Of a DNA stretch of 64,000 nucleotides, positions 40,903 through 49,850 are shown one piece after another. The notes below the pieces were generated by a model. The model was not told the DNA's origin and ran no database searches. It worked only from the letters and a program-made list of their open reading frames with translations. How positions within the stretch are numbered: position 1 is the stretch's first letter; each line of letters opens with the position of its first letter. Origin of the DNA: Terriglobia bacterium (lineage in GTDB: Bacteria > Acidobacteriota > Vicinamibacteria > Vicinamibacterales > CAVVIG01). Both the position numbers and the translations under genes were made by a program. The stretch is from NCBI GenBank assembly GCA_020073005.1, contig JAIQFX010000016.1:1-64000 (forward strand), in the 5' to 3' direction.

Positions 40903-41753
40903 TTGTAGCCCCTCTGCATCGCCGCCGCGTCCAGCGGCAGCGTGGCAATCGAGTCCACGGCGACCATCACGGGCCGCGTCGCGTTGCGGGCGTCGTAGGC
41001 CTTGAGGTACCGGTGACACGCATCGCAGCCGTAGACGCGGTAGCGGCCGTCGCGTGTCGCGAAGGACGTGATCTGCGCGCGGTCGCTGTTCCCGCAGAAC
41101 GGGCAGTCCAGCGGCGGGAAGGTCCACTGCGCGACGCAGCGGCCGCAGATCAGGCGGCGGTCGGCGCTCGGCGTGATGACGGCGAAATCGGGTTCCCACC
41201 CGCAGAACGGACACAGTCCCCGGTTCCACGCGGCCAGGTCGATCTGCTGCGACAACGATTCCGTCGAGCGGGCAAGAAACGGCCGGAGCGCGAGCACCAG
41301 GACGTGATCGAGGCCGGCCGGCGCTTCAGCCGGCGGCGGCGCGCTCTCGGCGAGTCCCGACGTGCGGTCGTACCATTGCGCGACGATCGGCTCGAGCGCG
41401 TTGCCTTCGCGTCCAAGCGCGACGATCTGATCGTAGTCGGCGCGCTCGAGCGCCTCGAAGCGCAGGAGAATGTCCGCGGTTTGCCGGAGCGCCAGACGGA
41501 AATCCGTCCACTCGATCGGCAGATCGCGGAAACGCACGATGGGCCGGCCGGCCTGATGCTGCGCGCGCAGCCATTCGGGGTCGACCTGGATCCACGGCAG
41601 CGGCACGCGCGACTGCACGCGGCGCTGCATGTCGACGAGCGCGATCTGCATGTCGATCGCCGGCGCGAGCTCGGGCTGGGCGACGCGCAACGCCTTAAGC
41701 TCCACGATGTCGGGAGGTTCGGCGCGCGTCGGACGAATGGGACGCTCGGTCAC
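40899..41753 (-). CDS. fdhE: FdhE-like formate dehydrogenase accessory protein
   Basis: This protein of about 284 residues carries the rubredoxin-like zinc/iron sites of FdhE: LCPFCGWEPDFAV, LICGRCVAQWTF, LDCPFCGNSD and YGCDACHRYLKAYD (four CxxC motifs). FdhE assists maturation of periplasmic formate dehydrogenase. No dehydrogenase gene lies in this window. A TAGAAT box seven bases before the GTG at 41753 supports that start; a longer in-frame start at 41795 (TTG) is possible. Confidence 0.85.
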   Translation of the reverse strand: MTERPIRPTRAEPPDIVELKALRVAQPELAPAIDMQIALVDMQRRVQSRVPLPWIQVDPEWLRAQHQAGRPIVRFRDLPIEWTDFRLALRQTADILLRFEALERADYDQIVALGREGNALEPIVAQWYDRTSGLAESAPPPAEAPAGLDHVLVLALRPFLARSTESLSQQIDLAAWNRGLCPFCGWEPDFAVITPSADRRLICGRCVAQWTFPPLDCPFCGNSDRAQITSFATRDGRYRVYGCDACHRYLKAYDARNATRPVMVAVDSIATLPLDAAAMQRGYK

Positions 41754-41843
41754 CGGTTCGATTCTACCGGACGCACGAGCCCCCACATGTGCCAAAATGA
41801 TTGGCCTTGCGTTTGTGAGGCGCGAATTGAGTCAGGAGTCTGA

Positions 41844-43352
41844 ATGAAGGTGCATCTCATCAATCCCAGCGCGTTGTCGTTCGGCGTTGGGGTCATCACG
41901 CCCAGATGGTTGTTCGTGCTTGCGGCGGCGACGCCCGCGTCCTACGGCGACCCGTTCATCACCGACGAAACGCTGGATCCGTGGGATCCGAGCACGGTGT
42001 CCGCGGGTGACGTGGTGGGCATAGGAATCCATACGGGGAACGCGCAGGAGGGGTACGCCATCGGCCAGAAAGTGCGCGCGCGTGGCGCGTACGTGATCTT
42101 CGGCGGCATTCACGCCACGCTGTACCCGGAAGAAGCGTTGAAGCTCGGCGCCGCGCATTCCGTCGTCAAAGGCGACGGCGACGTCGTCTGGGCGACGGTG
42201 CTCGCGGACTGCGCGCGGCAGGCGCCGCAGCAGGTCTACGACGGCGGCAAGGTGGAAGGCGGCGAGTTCAAGCCGGCCCGCTGGTCGCTCATGCCGCGCA
42301 ACAAGTACATGTGGGCGTCGGTGCAGACCGTGCGCGGCTGCCCGAAGCACTGCTCGTTCTGTTCGGTGTGGAAGACGGACGGGCAGCGCCCGCGGCAGCG
42401 GACGGTGGACGCCGTCGTGGACGAAATCGTCGAGCTGCGCCGCATGGGCTTCCGGTTCATCGCGCTGGCCGACGACAACTTCTATCCCGTCACGCTCGAC
42501 GATCTCGCGAAGGCGTCGCGGCGTCAGGACAAGTCCCGGTACGAGGAGCTCAAGGCCATGCGCGCCGAGCGCTTCGAGCTGATGGACCGGCTCGCCGAGC
42601 TGCCCGACGACATGGTGATGTTCACGCAGATCACGATGGAAGCCGCCGAGGACCCGCAGTTTCTCGAGGCGATGAAGCGCGCGCGCATCAAGGGCGCGCT
42701 GGTCGGCGTCGAGGCGGTCACCGCCGAAGGCCTGAAGGACGTCTACAAGGACTTCAATCTCAGCGGCGAGCAGCTCGTCGATCGGCTGCGCGCCTTCAAG
42801 CATCACGGCGTGCACATCCTGGCGTCGTTCATCTTCGGTCTGCCGAGCGATCGTCCCGACACGTTCAACGCGACGGCGCAGCTCGCCGAGCGGTCCGGCG
42901 TCACGTTCGCGCAGTTCCTGATGCTGACGCCGTTCCCCGGGACCGTCGATTTCGCGGCCTGGGAGAAGAACATGGCGTCGGATCCGACGCGCATCGAGGG
43001 CATTCCGCTGACCCGGCACTGGCTCATCCCGCACGGCAAGCAGCCGAAGGTCTACGTCCCGCATCCGCTGATGTCGCCCGATGACATCCGGGCCGGCACG
43101 CAGGGCGCGTGGGATCGCTTCTACAACTGGCGGAACATCTGGGCGCGGTCCAACTGCGTGAAGTCGCTGAAGGCGCGGCTCGCGTTCATGTTGATCTCGA
43201 AGCTGTACCGCCAGATGTACGCGAACACCGGGATTGCGACCGACAGCGCGCGCGTCAATCGCTCCGCGACCTGGGCGCGCGTGATCGCCAAGCCCTGCCA
43301 GCGTCTCTTCGCGGCGCCGCCGATGCCCGAACTGCAGGTGCCCGGCACCTAA
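41844..43352 (+). CDS. B12-binding radical SAM protein
   Basis: This 502-residue protein has a cobalamin-binding-like Rossmann domain (about 20-125, VGIGIHTGNAQEGYAIGQKV, VIFGGIHATLYPEEAL) and a radical SAM core with the [4Fe-4S] motif CPKHCSFC (about residue 165) and ALADDNFYP. Relatives are methyltransferases or other complex enzymes of secondary metabolism and lipid modification; the reaction is unknown. It appears to be monocistronic, followed after 18 bases by glgA. Confidence 0.85.
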   Translation: MKVHLINPSALSFGVGVITPRWLFVLAAATPASYGDPFITDETLDPWDPSTVSAGDVVGIGIHTGNAQEGYAIGQKVRARGAYVIFGGIHATLYPEEALKLGAAHSVVKGDGDVVWATVLADCARQAPQQVYDGGKVEGGEFKPARWSLMPRNKYMWASVQTVRGCPKHCSFCSVWKTDGQRPRQRTVDAVVDEIVELRRMGFRFIALADDNFYPVTLDDLAKASRRQDKSRYEELKAMRAERFELMDRLAELPDDMVMFTQITMEAAEDPQFLEAMKRARIKGALVGVEAVTAEGLKDVYKDFNLSGEQLVDRLRAFKHHGVHILASFIFGLPSDRPDTFNATAQLAERSGVTFAQFLMLTPFPGTVDFAAWEKNMASDPTRIEGIPLTRHWLIPHGKQPKVYVPHPLMSPDDIRAGTQGAWDRFYNWRNIWARSNCVKSLKARLAFMLISKLYRQMYANTGIATDSARVNRSATWARVIAKPCQRLFAAPPMPELQVPGT

Positions 43353-43370
43353 CCCGGCGCCTGTTTCGTC

Positions 43371-44873
43371 ATGCCGAAGCCACGCGGCCGATCGGCGGGG
43401 CGCCGCCGCTCCGTCCTGATCATCGGATCGGAGGCGCAGCCGTTTGCGAAAACCGGCGGCCTCGCCGACGTGCTCGGCGCGTTGCCGCCGGCGCTGGCGC
43501 GACTGGGCTGGGACGCGACGCTCGTCCTTCCGAAGTATCGCGGCGTTTCGTCAGGCACGCGGACCGACACGTTCCCGCTCACGGTCGGAGCGTGGACCCG
43601 GGACGTGGGCTTCTTCGAGGCGCCGCTCGACGACGGCGCGCGCGCACTCCTCGTCGACTGTCCCGAGCTCTACGAGCGGGACGCGCCCTACGGACACGGC
43701 AACATCGACTACCCCGACAACCCGCGGCGGTTCGCGGTCCTCGTGCGCGCGGCGCTCGAGCACGCGGCCCGGCATGGCGCGCCGTCGGTCGTGCACGCGC
43801 ACGACTGGCAGGCCGGGCTCGCGCCGGTGTACCTGCGATCGCTGTACGCCGCGCATCCCGTGCTCGCCGGAACGCCGAGCGTGTTCACGATTCACAACAT
43901 CGCGTATCAGGGCCTGTGCGAGGCCGACTGGCTGCCGCGGCTGGATCTCGGCTGGGATCAGCTCGCGATCGATCGTCTCGAGTACTGGGGCCGCGTCAGC
44001 CTGCTCAAGGGCGGCATCAACGACGCGGACATGGTCACGACCGTCAGCCGCCGGTACGCCGAAGAGATTCAGACGCCGGAGTTCGGCTTCGGCTTCGACG
44101 GCATCATTCAGCGGCGTCGCGCGGATCTCGCCGGCATCCTCAACGGGATCGACGTGCAGGAGTGGGATCCGGAGCACGATCATTTTCTCCCCGCGCCGTT
44201 TTCCGCGGCTGATCTGTCCGGCAAGGCGGCCGCGAAGGCCGCCGTGCTGGCGCGCTACGGCCTGCCGACCGGCGCGGCGACGCTGGCGCGTCCGCTCGTC
44301 GGCATGGTGTCGCGGATGGTCGATCAAAAGGGCTTCGACCTGATCGCCGCGGTCGCTGACAACCTGCCGCGCCTGGACGCGACGTTCGTCGTGCTGGGTG
44401 AAGGCGAGGATCGGTATCAGCGTCTGTGGAGAACGCTGGCGGCCGCGCATCCCGATCGGATCGGCGCGCGCATCGGCTTCGACGAGTCGCTCGCGCACCT
44501 CATCGAAGGCGGCGCCGACATGTTCCTGATGCCGTCCCGGTTCGAACCGTGCGGCCTCAATCAGATGTACAGCCAGCGGTACGGGACGGTCCCCGTCGTC
44601 CGCGCGGTCGGCGGGCTGGCGGACACGGTCCGCGACGCGGCGTCGTCAAAGGCGGTCAAGGGCCGCCGCGCGACAGGCGTGGTGTTCGACGCGTACACCC
44701 CGGAGGCGCTGCTCGGCGCGCTCGCGCGCGCGCTCGATCTGTTCGGGCAGCCCCGGAAATGGCGCGCGATGCAGCGGGCCGGCATGCAGGAGGATTTTTC
44801 CTGGCACCGTTCGGCACAGGAGTACGTCAAAATATACGATCGAGCGATCAAGAAGAGGCTGAAGGGGGCGTAG
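43371..44873 (+). CDS. glgA: Glycogen synthase
   Basis: This 500-residue GT5 enzyme elongates alpha-1,4-glucan from ADP- or UDP-glucose. The N-terminal nucleotide-sugar motif [13 protein letters not shown] is present, with [27 protein letters not shown] and, in the C-terminal domain, [12 protein letters not shown] and [36 protein letters not shown] short basic N-terminal extension ([13 protein letters not shown]) precedes the fold. It lies upstream of trxA in the same direction. Confidence 0.92.
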   Translation: MPKPRGRSAGRRRSVLIIGSEAQPFAKTGGLADVLGALPPALARLGWDATLVLPKYRGVSSGTRTDTFPLTVGAWTRDVGFFEAPLDDGARALLVDCPELYERDAPYGHGNIDYPDNPRRFAVLVRAALEHAARHGAPSVVHAHDWQAGLAPVYLRSLYAAHPVLAGTPSVFTIHNIAYQGLCEADWLPRLDLGWDQLAIDRLEYWGRVSLLKGGINDADMVTTVSRRYAEEIQTPEFGFGFDGIIQRRRADLAGILNGIDVQEWDPEHDHFLPAPFSAADLSGKAAAKAAVLARYGLPTGAATLARPLVGMVSRMVDQKGFDLIAAVADNLPRLDATFVVLGEGEDRYQRLWRTLAAAHPDRIGARIGFDESLAHLIEGGADMFLMPSRFEPCGLNQMYSQRYGTVPVVRAVGGLADTVRDAASSKAVKGRRATGVVFDAYTPEALLGALARALDLFGQPRKWRAMQRAGMQEDFSWHRSAQEYVKIYDRAIKKRLKGA

Positions 44874-44905
44874 AAGCCCAGGACCAGGGGACACCAGGAG
44901 AAGCG

Positions 44906-45235
44906 ATGGCCACCGAAAACGTGCAGACGTTTACCGACGGGAATTTCGACGACAGCGTGCTGAAATCGGGCGGACCCGTGCTCGTGGATTTCTGGGCGGA
45001 GTGGTGCGGCCCGTGCAAGCGGCTGGGGCCGACCGTCGACGCGCTCGCCACCGAGTACGCAGGCAAGGTCACCGTCGGCAAGCTGAACGTGGACGAGAAT
45101 CCCAACGTGTCGTTCAAGTTTCAGATCCGCGGCATCCCGACGCTGCTGCTCTTCAAGGGCGGCCAGGTCGTGGAGTCGGTCGTCGGGCTCGCGGGCAAGG
45201 ACGATCTCAAGAAAGTGCTCGACAAGCACATCTAA
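44906..45235 (+). CDS. trxA: Thioredoxin
   Basis: This 109-residue protein has the active site WCGPC in [18 protein letters not shown], the cis-Pro in [11 protein letters not shown] and normal length. It reduces protein disulfides and is kept reduced by the thioredoxin reductase encoded next. AGGAG precedes the ATG. The stop of trxA and start of trxB overlap as TAATG, so the two redox partners are translated together. Confidence 0.96.
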   Translation: MATENVQTFTDGNFDDSVLKSGGPVLVDFWAEWCGPCKRLGPTVDALATEYAGKVTVGKLNVDENPNVSFKFQIRGIPTLLLFKGGQVVESVVGLAGKDDLKKVLDKHI

Positions 45236-46182
45236 TGGCAACCACACGAAATGTGGTCATCATCGGGTCGGGCCCGGCCGGCCTGACCGCCGCTCTCTAC
45301 TCCGCGCGCGCCAACCTGCAGCCGCTGGTGATCGAAGGCACCGAAGCGGGCGGTCAGCTGATGCTGACGACCATGGTCGAGAACTTTCCCGGTCATCGCG
45401 ACGGCGTCATGGGCCCGGATCTGATGGCCCAGATGCGCGCGCAGGCCGAGAAGTTCGGCGCGGAAATCATCCAGGGCAACGTCGCGAGCGTCGATCTGTC
45501 GCGCCGGCCGTTCACGATCAAGACATCCGACACCGAGTACCGCGCGCAGACGCTCATCATCGCGACGGGCGCCTCGGCGCGGCTGCTCGGTCTGCCGTCG
45601 GAACGCACGCTGATGGGCCACGGCGTGTCGACGTGCGCGACGTGCGACGGCTACTTCTTCCGCGGACAGGAAATTGCCGTCGTCGGCGGCGGCGATTCGG
45701 CGATGGAAGAAGCCGTGTTCCTCACGCGCTTCGCGTCGAAGGTGACGGTTGTCCACCGGCGCGACGCGCTGCGCGCGTCGAAGATTATGCAGGACAAAGC
45801 GCGCGCGAATCCGAAGATCGCGTGGCGGCTCGATTCCGAAGTCGAAGAGATCAAGGACACGGGGAAGGGTGAAGTCACCTCGATGGTGCTGCGCCACAAC
45901 AAGTCGGGCGCGCGCACCGAGGTCCCGGTGACGGGCGTGTTCGTGGCCATCGGCCACACGCCGAACACGTCACTCTTCCGCAGACAGATGGATCTCGATC
46001 AGAACGGCTACATCATCACGCACGACGGCGCGAAGACGAGCGTGTCCGGCGTGTTCGCGTGCGGCGACGTCCAGGATCACATCTACAGGCAGGCCATCAC
46101 GGCGGCGGGATCGGGATGCATGGCCGCGCTCGACGCCGAGCATTTCCTCGAGAACGTTCCCGAACACCTCGCGTCGGCTTAA
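45235..46182 (+). CDS. trxB: Thioredoxin reductase
   Basis: This 315-residue flavoprotein has an FAD motif VVIIGSGPAGLTAALYSARA, the redox-active CATC in STCATCDGYFFRGQ, an NADPH motif VVGGGDSAMEEA and the C-terminal FACGDVQD. It transfers electrons from NADPH to thioredoxin. Start overlaps the trxA stop. Its 3' end overlaps the convergent mnmA by four bases. Confidence 0.96.
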   Translation: MATTRNVVIIGSGPAGLTAALYSARANLQPLVIEGTEAGGQLMLTTMVENFPGHRDGVMGPDLMAQMRAQAEKFGAEIIQGNVASVDLSRRPFTIKTSDTEYRAQTLIIATGASARLLGLPSERTLMGHGVSTCATCDGYFFRGQEIAVVGGGDSAMEEAVFLTRFASKVTVVHRRDALRASKIMQDKARANPKIAWRLDSEVEEIKDTGKGEVTSMVLRHNKSGARTEVPVTGVFVAIGHTPNTSLFRRQMDLDQNGYIITHDGAKTSVSGVFACGDVQDHIYRQAITAAGSGCMAALDAEHFLENVPEHLASA

Positions 46183-47246
46183 TCGATCCAGCCGCCGCCC
46201 ACGACGACGTCGCCGTCGTAGAAGACGACCGCCTGGCCGGGCGTGATCGCGATCTGCGGCGTCTCGAAGACGACCTCCGCGCGCGCGCCGTCCAGCGACC
46301 GCACGATCGCGAGCGCGGGACGATGGCGGTGACGAATCTGCGCGGTGACGGTCCGCGGCGCGACGGGCTCGTCCAGAATCCAATTCACGCCTGACGCCGT
46401 CAGCGTCGTCTGCTCGAGCGACGTCTTCGGGCCGACGACGACCTGCTGATCGGCGGGCCGCAGCTCCAGCACGTACATCGGCGCCGGCGTCGACAGTCCC
46501 AGGCCCTTGCGCTGGCCGACCGTGAAGCGATGGATGCCGCCGTGGCTGCCGAGCACGCGGCCCTGCTCGTCGACGATGGCGCCCTCGCGCGCGGCCGCCG
46601 GAACGCGCGCGGTCACGAACGCGGCGTAATCGTGATCCGGGATGAAGCAGATTTCCTGGCTGTCGGGCTTGTCGGCGACGGGCAGCCGGCGGCGGCGCGC
46701 GTACTCGCGGACCTCGTCTTTCGGCCGATCGCCGACGGGAAAGACCGCGCGCGCGAGTTGATCCTGCGTCAGCGAGAACAGAAAGTACGACTGGTCCTTC
46801 TCCGGATCGACGCCGCGCTTGAGCAGAAAGCGTCCGCTCGCCGCGTCGCGCTCGACGCGCGCGTAGTGGCCCGTCGCCACCGCGTCGGCGCCGAAGCCGC
46901 GCGCGCGCTCGACGAGCGTGGCGAACTTGAGGTCGCTGTTGCAGTGCGCGCAGGGGAGCGGCGTCCGGCCGGCGGCGTACTCCTGCACGAAGTTCGAGAC
47001 GACCTGCTCGTCGAACTGCCGCTCGAAATTCAGGACGTAGTGGGGGATGTCGATCGCCGCGGCGACCCGCCGCGCGTCGTGCAGATCGTCGATCGAGCAG
47101 CAGCTGCCGAACGACGCGCGTCCCTCGGCGCCCGACGCGTCATAGAGCTGCATCGACAGACCGATGACGTCATGACCCTGCTCGGCGAGCAGCGCCGCGG
47201 CGACCGATGAATCGACGCCGCCGGACATGGCTACGACAATTCGCAT
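46179..47246 (-). CDS. mnmA: tRNA-specific 2-thiouridylase
   Basis: This 355-residue enzyme makes 2-thiouridine at wobble position 34 of tRNA-Glu, -Gln and -Lys. It has the PP-loop VAMSGGVDSSVAAAL, the catalytic Cys in PLPCAHCNSDLKF and the second Cys in SQEICFIPDHDY. It takes sulfur ultimately from IscS, encoded just upstream in the same direction. Both tRNA-Glu(UUC) and tRNA-Lys(UUU), its substrates, are encoded in this window. Confidence 0.95.
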   Translation of the reverse strand: MRIVVAMSGGVDSSVAAALLAEQGHDVIGLSMQLYDASGAEGRASFGSCCSIDDLHDARRVAAAIDIPHYVLNFERQFDEQVVSNFVQEYAAGRTPLPCAHCNSDLKFATLVERARGFGADAVATGHYARVERDAASGRFLLKRGVDPEKDQSYFLFSLTQDQLARAVFPVGDRPKDEVREYARRRRLPVADKPDSQEICFIPDHDYAAFVTARVPAAAREGAIVDEQGRVLGSHGGIHRFTVGQRKGLGLSTPAPMYVLELRPADQQVVVGPKTSLEQTTLTASGVNWILDEPVAPRTVTAQIRHRHRPALAIVRSLDGARAEVVFETPQIAITPGQAVVFYDGDVVVGGGWID

Positions 47247-47323
47247 AGGTGACCGGTGACTGGTGACTGGTGTCTAGTGACTGGGATTTCCAGCCACCAG
47301 GCACTAGCCACCAGCCACGACTG
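47247..47323. repeat. Heptad array, GGTGACT family, inverted arms
   Basis: The left arm GGTGACCGGTGACTGGTGAC and the right arm CCAGCCACCAGGCACTAGCC form an imperfect hairpin. This is a dispersed copy of the element at 12309-12382 and fills the gap between iscS and mnmA, including the last codons of iscS. Confidence 0.8.
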
Positions 47324-48476
47324 GCTTTCTCGTGAGTCCTCGCAGTTTTTCCACCAGCCGCGGCATGAGCTCGATCACGCGGTCGACTTCTTCCTGGTTC
47401 GAGAACATCCCCAGACTGAATCGCAGCGAGTTCTGCGTGCGGTGCGGCGGGAGGCCCATCGCGCGCAGCACGTGCGACGGTTCGAGCGTGCCCGACGAGC
47501 ACGCCGAGCCGGTCGACACCGCTACGCCTTCGAGGTCCAGCGCGATCAGCAGGCTCTCGGCCTCGATGTGGTCGAAGCTGATGTTCGTCGTGTTGGGCAC
47601 GCGCGACTCGCGCGCGCCGTTCACCGCCGTGCCGGGCACCGCGCGAAGGATCCCGGCCTCGAGCCGATCCCGCAGCGCCGCCACGCGGAGCGCTTCGCTC
47701 GACATTTTCTGCGCGGCGAGCGTCGCGGCGACGCCGAGTCCCGCCAGCGCGGGGACGTTCTCCGTGCCCGCGCGGCGATTGCGCTCGTGCTTGCCGCCCG
47801 TCATCACCGGCTGCATTCGCGTGCCGCGCTTGATCCACAACGCGCCCGCGCCCTTGGGTCCGTTGAACTTGTGCGCCGAGACCGACAGCAGGTCGACGCC
47901 CAGCGCGCGCACGTCGACGGGAATCTTGCCCGCCGACTGCACGGCGTCGGTGTGCATCAGCGCGCCGTGCGCGTGCGCGATCGCCGCCAGTTCGGCGACG
48001 GGTTGAATCGTGCCGATCTCGTTGTTCGCGTGCATCACCGAGACGAGCGCCGTGTCGTCGGTGATCGCTTCGCGCAGCCGATCCGGAGCCACGACGCCGG
48101 TCTCGTCCAACCGCAGCAGCGTGGTGCGCCATCCGCGGCGGGCGAGAGCCTTGAGCGTATTCAGGACGGCCTCGTGTTCGATCGCGCTCGCGATCAAATG
48201 CCGGCGTCCGGCCGGTTCGAGCGCCTCGGCCGCGCCGCGGATCGCGAAGTTGTCGGCTTCCGTGCCGCCGCTCGTGAACACGACCTCGGACGGATCCGCG
48301 CCGAGCAGCGCCGCGAGCGCCGATCGCGCGGCGTCGACGACGGTCTTGGCCTGTTGGCCGAACGCGTGGACGCTCGACGCGTTGCCGAACACATCGCGCG
48401 TGACGCGGACGACCTCGTCGACTACGGCCGGGGCGACCGGCGTGGTGGCGTTGTAGTCAAAATAGATACGCGTCAT
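47304..48476 (-). CDS. iscS: Cysteine desulfurase
   Basis: This 390-residue PLP enzyme frees sulfur from cysteine. Landmarks are FDYNATTPV, FTSGGTEADNFAI, HTDAVQSAGKIP, the PLP lysine in SVSAHKFNGPKG and the active Cys loop VSTGSACSSGTLEPS. The NifS/IscS type fits supply of sulfur to MnmA downstream and to Fe-S cluster assembly. The C terminus KPVVAGG reads into a repeat array. Confidence 0.93.
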   Translation of the reverse strand: MTRIYFDYNATTPVAPAVVDEVVRVTRDVFGNASSVHAFGQQAKTVVDAARSALAALLGADPSEVVFTSGGTEADNFAIRGAAEALEPAGRRHLIASAIEHEAVLNTLKALARRGWRTTLLRLDETGVVAPDRLREAITDDTALVSVMHANNEIGTIQPVAELAAIAHAHGALMHTDAVQSAGKIPVDVRALGVDLLSVSAHKFNGPKGAGALWIKRGTRMQPVMTGGKHERNRRAGTENVPALAGLGVAATLAAQKMSSEALRVAALRDRLEAGILRAVPGTAVNGARESRVPNTTNISFDHIEAESLLIALDLEGVAVSTGSACSSGTLEPSHVLRAMGLPPHRTQNSLRFSLGMFSNQEEVDRVIELMPRLVEKLRGLTRKPVVAGG

Positions 48477-48623
48477 GGAGACCCGATTGTACCACTCCCG
48501 CTAATCATTGATAATAAAGGGCTAGACAAGGTTTTGGGCGTTCCCATATACTCGCGGGAAGTTCGACCGATAACCACGACGACAGAGCCGAGACGCCTGG
48601 AAAGAGGATGGGCGGAGGATCAC

Positions 48624-49187
48624 ATGTGGAAACGCGATGAAGCGGTGCGACCGGTCAGTGGACAACCGACGGCGCCGCCGCCGTCCGCGCCGATCCAGGC
48701 GGGGACTCCTGGTTCACGCTCAGAAACGAGCCAGCATATGGAGAAGGATATCGTGAATATCGGCAAGTCAGTCGTGATCAAGGGCGAGCTGAACGGCAGC
48801 GAGGATCTCACCATTGAAGGTCACGTCGAGGGCACCATTCAGCTCAAGGAACACGTGCTGACGATCGGTCCCAACGGGCGCATCAAGGCGCAGGTGTTCG
48901 CGAAGGCCGTCATCGTGCTCGGTGAAGTGATGGGCAACGTGACGGCGAGCGACAAGGTCGACATCCGCGACAACGGGTCGGTGGACGGCGACATCGTCGC
49001 GCCGCGCGTGGCGATCGCCGAAGGCGCCCACTTCCGCGGCAGCGTGGACATGCAGCGCAAGGGCATCGCTCCGCAACCGCAGGCCGCCAAGCCGGTCCAG
49101 GCGCCGGCGCCGGCCGTCGCGCCGCAACCCCAGGCGCAGCAGGCGCCGGTTCAGGCGCCGGGCGCGCCGCAGCGCGTCGGCGCGTAA
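48624..49187 (+). CDS. Bactofilin (polymer-forming cytoskeletal protein)
   Basis: This 187-residue protein has a disordered N terminus, a beta-helix core (about 45-145: VVIKGELNGSEDLTIEGHVE, TIGPNGRIKAQVFAKAVIVL, VSVDGDIVAPRVAI-like repeats) and a Pro/Ala/Gln-rich tail. Bactofilins polymerise without nucleotide and position cell-wall or morphogenesis proteins. A GGAGG site precedes the ATG. The next gene, a methyltransferase-like protein, starts seven bases after its stop. Confidence 0.88.
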   Translation: MWKRDEAVRPVSGQPTAPPPSAPIQAGTPGSRSETSQHMEKDIVNIGKSVVIKGELNGSEDLTIEGHVEGTIQLKEHVLTIGPNGRIKAQVFAKAVIVLGEVMGNVTASDKVDIRDNGSVDGDIVAPRVAIAEGAHFRGSVDMQRKGIAPQPQAAKPVQAPAPAVAPQPQAQQAPVQAPGAPQRVGA

Positions 49188-49193
49188 CAGGCG

Positions 49194-49838
49194 TTGGGTC
49201 TCCTCGATCGCATCGCGCCGCGCCGCAGCGAGTCCGACGTCTATCCGGGATCGTCGGTCGCGGTCGACGATGCGGTGTTCGCCACCAAGGCGCTCCGCAA
49301 GTTCCTGACGTGTCTCACGTCGCGGGAATCACCGGTCCTGCTCGATCTGGGACCGGTGGTTGGCACCAACGTCAGCTTCTTCGGAGAACAGCTCGGCTGC
49401 AAGATCTTCGTCGAGGACGTCTTCGCCGACTTGAACCGTCACGTGCGCGAGGGCCGGCTCGAGGCGCTCCCGGAGTTCCTGCGCAAACGCTTTCCACAGC
49501 CGGGCGGATCGGTCGACGGGATTCTGTGCTGGGATCTGATTGACTATCTCAATCGTCCGGCCGCGCAGGAGCTCGCGAACGAGCTGTCGCGCGTCCTGCG
49601 GCCCGACGGCGCGCTGCTGGGCTTCTTCGGCACCGCGCAGCCGCGCGACATGCACTACACGAAGTTCGTCATCGTCGACGACGTCAACCTCAAGCACCGG
49701 CCGTATCCGGCGGCGCAGGGCCGGCAGGCGATTCTGCTCAATCGCGACATCATCAAGTTGTTTCCGAGCCTGCGCGTCTCCGATTCGTTCCTCCTGCAGA
49801 ACAACCTGCGCGAGATTCTGTTTCGCAAGCCTGCGTAA
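49194..49838 (+). CDS. Class I methyltransferase-like protein
   Basis: This 214-residue protein starts at TTG and has an N-terminal leader (LLDRIAPRRSESDVYPGS). A SAM-binding Rossmann domain follows: VLLDLGPVVGTNVSFFGE, IFVEDVFADLNRHV and GILCWDLIDYL, then ELSRVLRPDGALLGFF, as in small-molecule methyltransferases. The DLG-x-x-x-G motif I is somewhat unusual. The substrate is unknown, and close coupling to the bactofilin gene suggests an envelope-related role. Confidence 0.7.
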   Translation: MGLLDRIAPRRSESDVYPGSSVAVDDAVFATKALRKFLTCLTSRESPVLLDLGPVVGTNVSFFGEQLGCKIFVEDVFADLNRHVREGRLEALPEFLRKRFPQPGGSVDGILCWDLIDYLNRPAAQELANELSRVLRPDGALLGFFGTAQPRDMHYTKFVIVDDVNLKHRPYPAAQGRQAILLNRDIIKLFPSLRVSDSFLLQNNLREILFRKPA

Positions 49839-49850
49839 TAAGCTAGAGGC

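Noticed and set aside
47256-48620. Plus-strand frame extending upstream of the bactofilin gene.
   Set aside because: This part is antisense of iscS; the bactofilin proper starts at 48624 with a GGAGG site.
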